A program made the position numbers and the translations under genes. 5,095 bases of DNA from an uncultured Candidatus Saccharibacteria bacterium (GTDB lineage Bacteria > Patescibacteriota > Saccharimonadia > Saccharimonadales > Saccharimonadaceae): assembly GCA_948511255.1 (NCBI GenBank), contig CAOQNC010000045.1, positions 1-5,095 of the forward strand, read 5' to 3'. Positions 4,864-5,095 of the stretch are shown here, piece after piece; the first letter of the stretch is position 1, and every line of letters begins with the position of its first letter. Below the pieces are notes generated by a model. That model did no database searches. It saw only the letters and a program-made list of their open reading frames with translations, and was not told the DNA's origin.

Positions 4864-5015
4864 ACTTATTCCTTTTTTACAATTTTAGATATCGAAATGG
4901 CTTGAGATGATAAGTTATCCCAACAAGTTATTACACGGAATTTACACGCAATAACTTAACTTATCAGAAATAACTTATTTGACGGGGCGGCGGCTGGGGC
5001 GGAGGGTTGCGGAGG
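4799..5015. repeat. Inverted repeat with G/C-rich arms enclosing the palindrome cluster
   Basis: CCTCCGCCCCAGCC (4799-4812) is perfectly inverted at 4992-5005, and CAAATAAGTT (4824-4833) at 4972-4981; the stretch between is partly complementary. In addition CCTCCGCAAC (4811-4820) is inverted at 5006-5015, in swapped order. The arms are about 35 bases each with roughly 140 bases between. The left arm is the micropeptide coding sequence; the right arm is a degenerate copy with stops and frame shifts. Confidence 0.6.
4909..4980. promoter_or_regulatory. Cluster of ATAA(C/G)TTAT palindromes, candidate operators
   Basis: GATAAGTTATC (4909-4919) and AAATAACTTATTT (4968-4980) are perfect odd-length palindromes. 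Between them lie AAGTTATT (4925-4932), AATAACTT (4950-4957) and AACTTATC (4958-4965). GATAAGTT plus AAGTTATT pairs with AATAACTTAACTTATC, with an 8-base bulge on the left side. The direct repeat TTACACG (4931-4937 region and 4942-4948) sits in the loop. Repeated sites of this kind between divergent genes suggest protein binding; a recombination or replication site is also possible. None matches a DnaA box (TTATNCACA) exactly. Confidence 0.45.
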
Positions 5016-5046
5016 TAAGGCTTCGTGGAGAGAAAAGGCGACAACG

Positions 5047-5055
5047 TGGTATAAT
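5047..5055 (+). promoter_or_regulatory. Extended -10 box of the right-edge gene (leaderless start)
   Basis: TGGTATAAT (TG at 5047-5048, TATAAT at 5050-5055) is followed by six bases (AAAGAG) and ATG 5062. The predicted start of transcription falls on the ATG, the same spacing as at the rhodanese gene. No -35 box was recognised. Confidence 0.65.
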
Positions 5056-5061
5056 AAAGAG

Positions 5062-5095
5062 ATGAAGATTCGAGAGAATGTGTTGATTTCTAACC
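5062..5095 (+). CDS. Start of a gene, possibly MurB-like (cut by the right edge)
   Basis: Only 11 codons are visible: MKIRENVLISN. The pattern (I/K)xENVxLS near the N-terminus resembles UDP-N-acetylenolpyruvoylglucosamine reductase (MurB), which usually begins this way before the TT(F/M)..GG motif. That motif would lie just beyond the window, so the call is tentative. The frame is open upstream to 4960 but offers no ATG, GTG or TTG. ATG 5062 sits exactly 6 bases after a strong extended -10 box, which fixes the start. Confidence 0.4.
   Translation, partial: MKIRENVLISN

Noticed and set aside
4764..4911. Plus-strand frame starting ATG 4764 after AAAGGAGG
   Set aside because: The ribosome site is 17 bases away, inside a hairpin arm, and the translation is the antisense of the micropeptide and AT-rich filler.
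4909..4965. CRISPR-like or DnaA-box origin array
   Set aside because: Units are too short and irregular for CRISPR, and none matches the TTATNCACA DnaA box exactly.

Overview
The window looks like a piece of a small-genome bacterium of the Candidate Phyla Radiation, most probably Saccharibacteria (TM7). This is inferred from protein style: a secreted Fib_succ_major / C-type-lectin-like surface protein ending in SVRCIAR, an apparent diversity-generating retroelement (DGR) template, and membrane-tethered redox proteins. It is not based on a marker gene. The standard code (TGA as stop) fits. Promoters are mostly TATAAT boxes, often with an extended TG.

Left part (1-2131, minus strand): a compact four-gene run, read right to left. 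It holds a membrane-anchored rhodanese-like protein, a membrane-anchored thioredoxin-like protein with a CxxS site, a short N6-type DNA methyltransferase lacking a visible NPPY motif, and the start of a DEAD/DEAH helicase that runs off the left edge. The last two look like part of a restriction-modification or defence system and overlap by 8 nt. The first gene appears to be leaderless.

Middle (2132-3013): a divergent intergenic region, then tRNA-Lys(CTT) with its own promoter and terminator, then about 700 bp without a convincing gene. This stretch is the most unusual part. It holds a promoter, a structured untranslated segment, and a 190-bp block packed with AAC codons. When translated, the block reads like the variable C-terminus of a C-type-lectin-fold protein. 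I interpret it as the template repeat of a DGR. Neither the reverse transcriptase nor the matching variable repeat lies in the window. A second promoter then starts a rod-shaped structured RNA of about 150 nt that ends in an intrinsic terminator. The terminator's 5' arm is shared with the RNA's closing stem, so it may act as an attenuator for the next gene or as a free-standing ncRNA.

Right part (3017-5095): a large secreted Fib_succ_major surface protein, related in fold but not in nucleotide sequence to the template repeat. It is followed by about 380 bp rich in inverted repeats. These include two similar hairpins, a 23-codon Gly/Cys/Trp micropeptide gene on the minus strand, a cluster of ATAA(C/G)TTAT palindromes, and a degenerate inverted copy of the micropeptide sequence. 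At the right edge a second leaderless-looking gene begins on the plus strand; its first residues resemble MurB.
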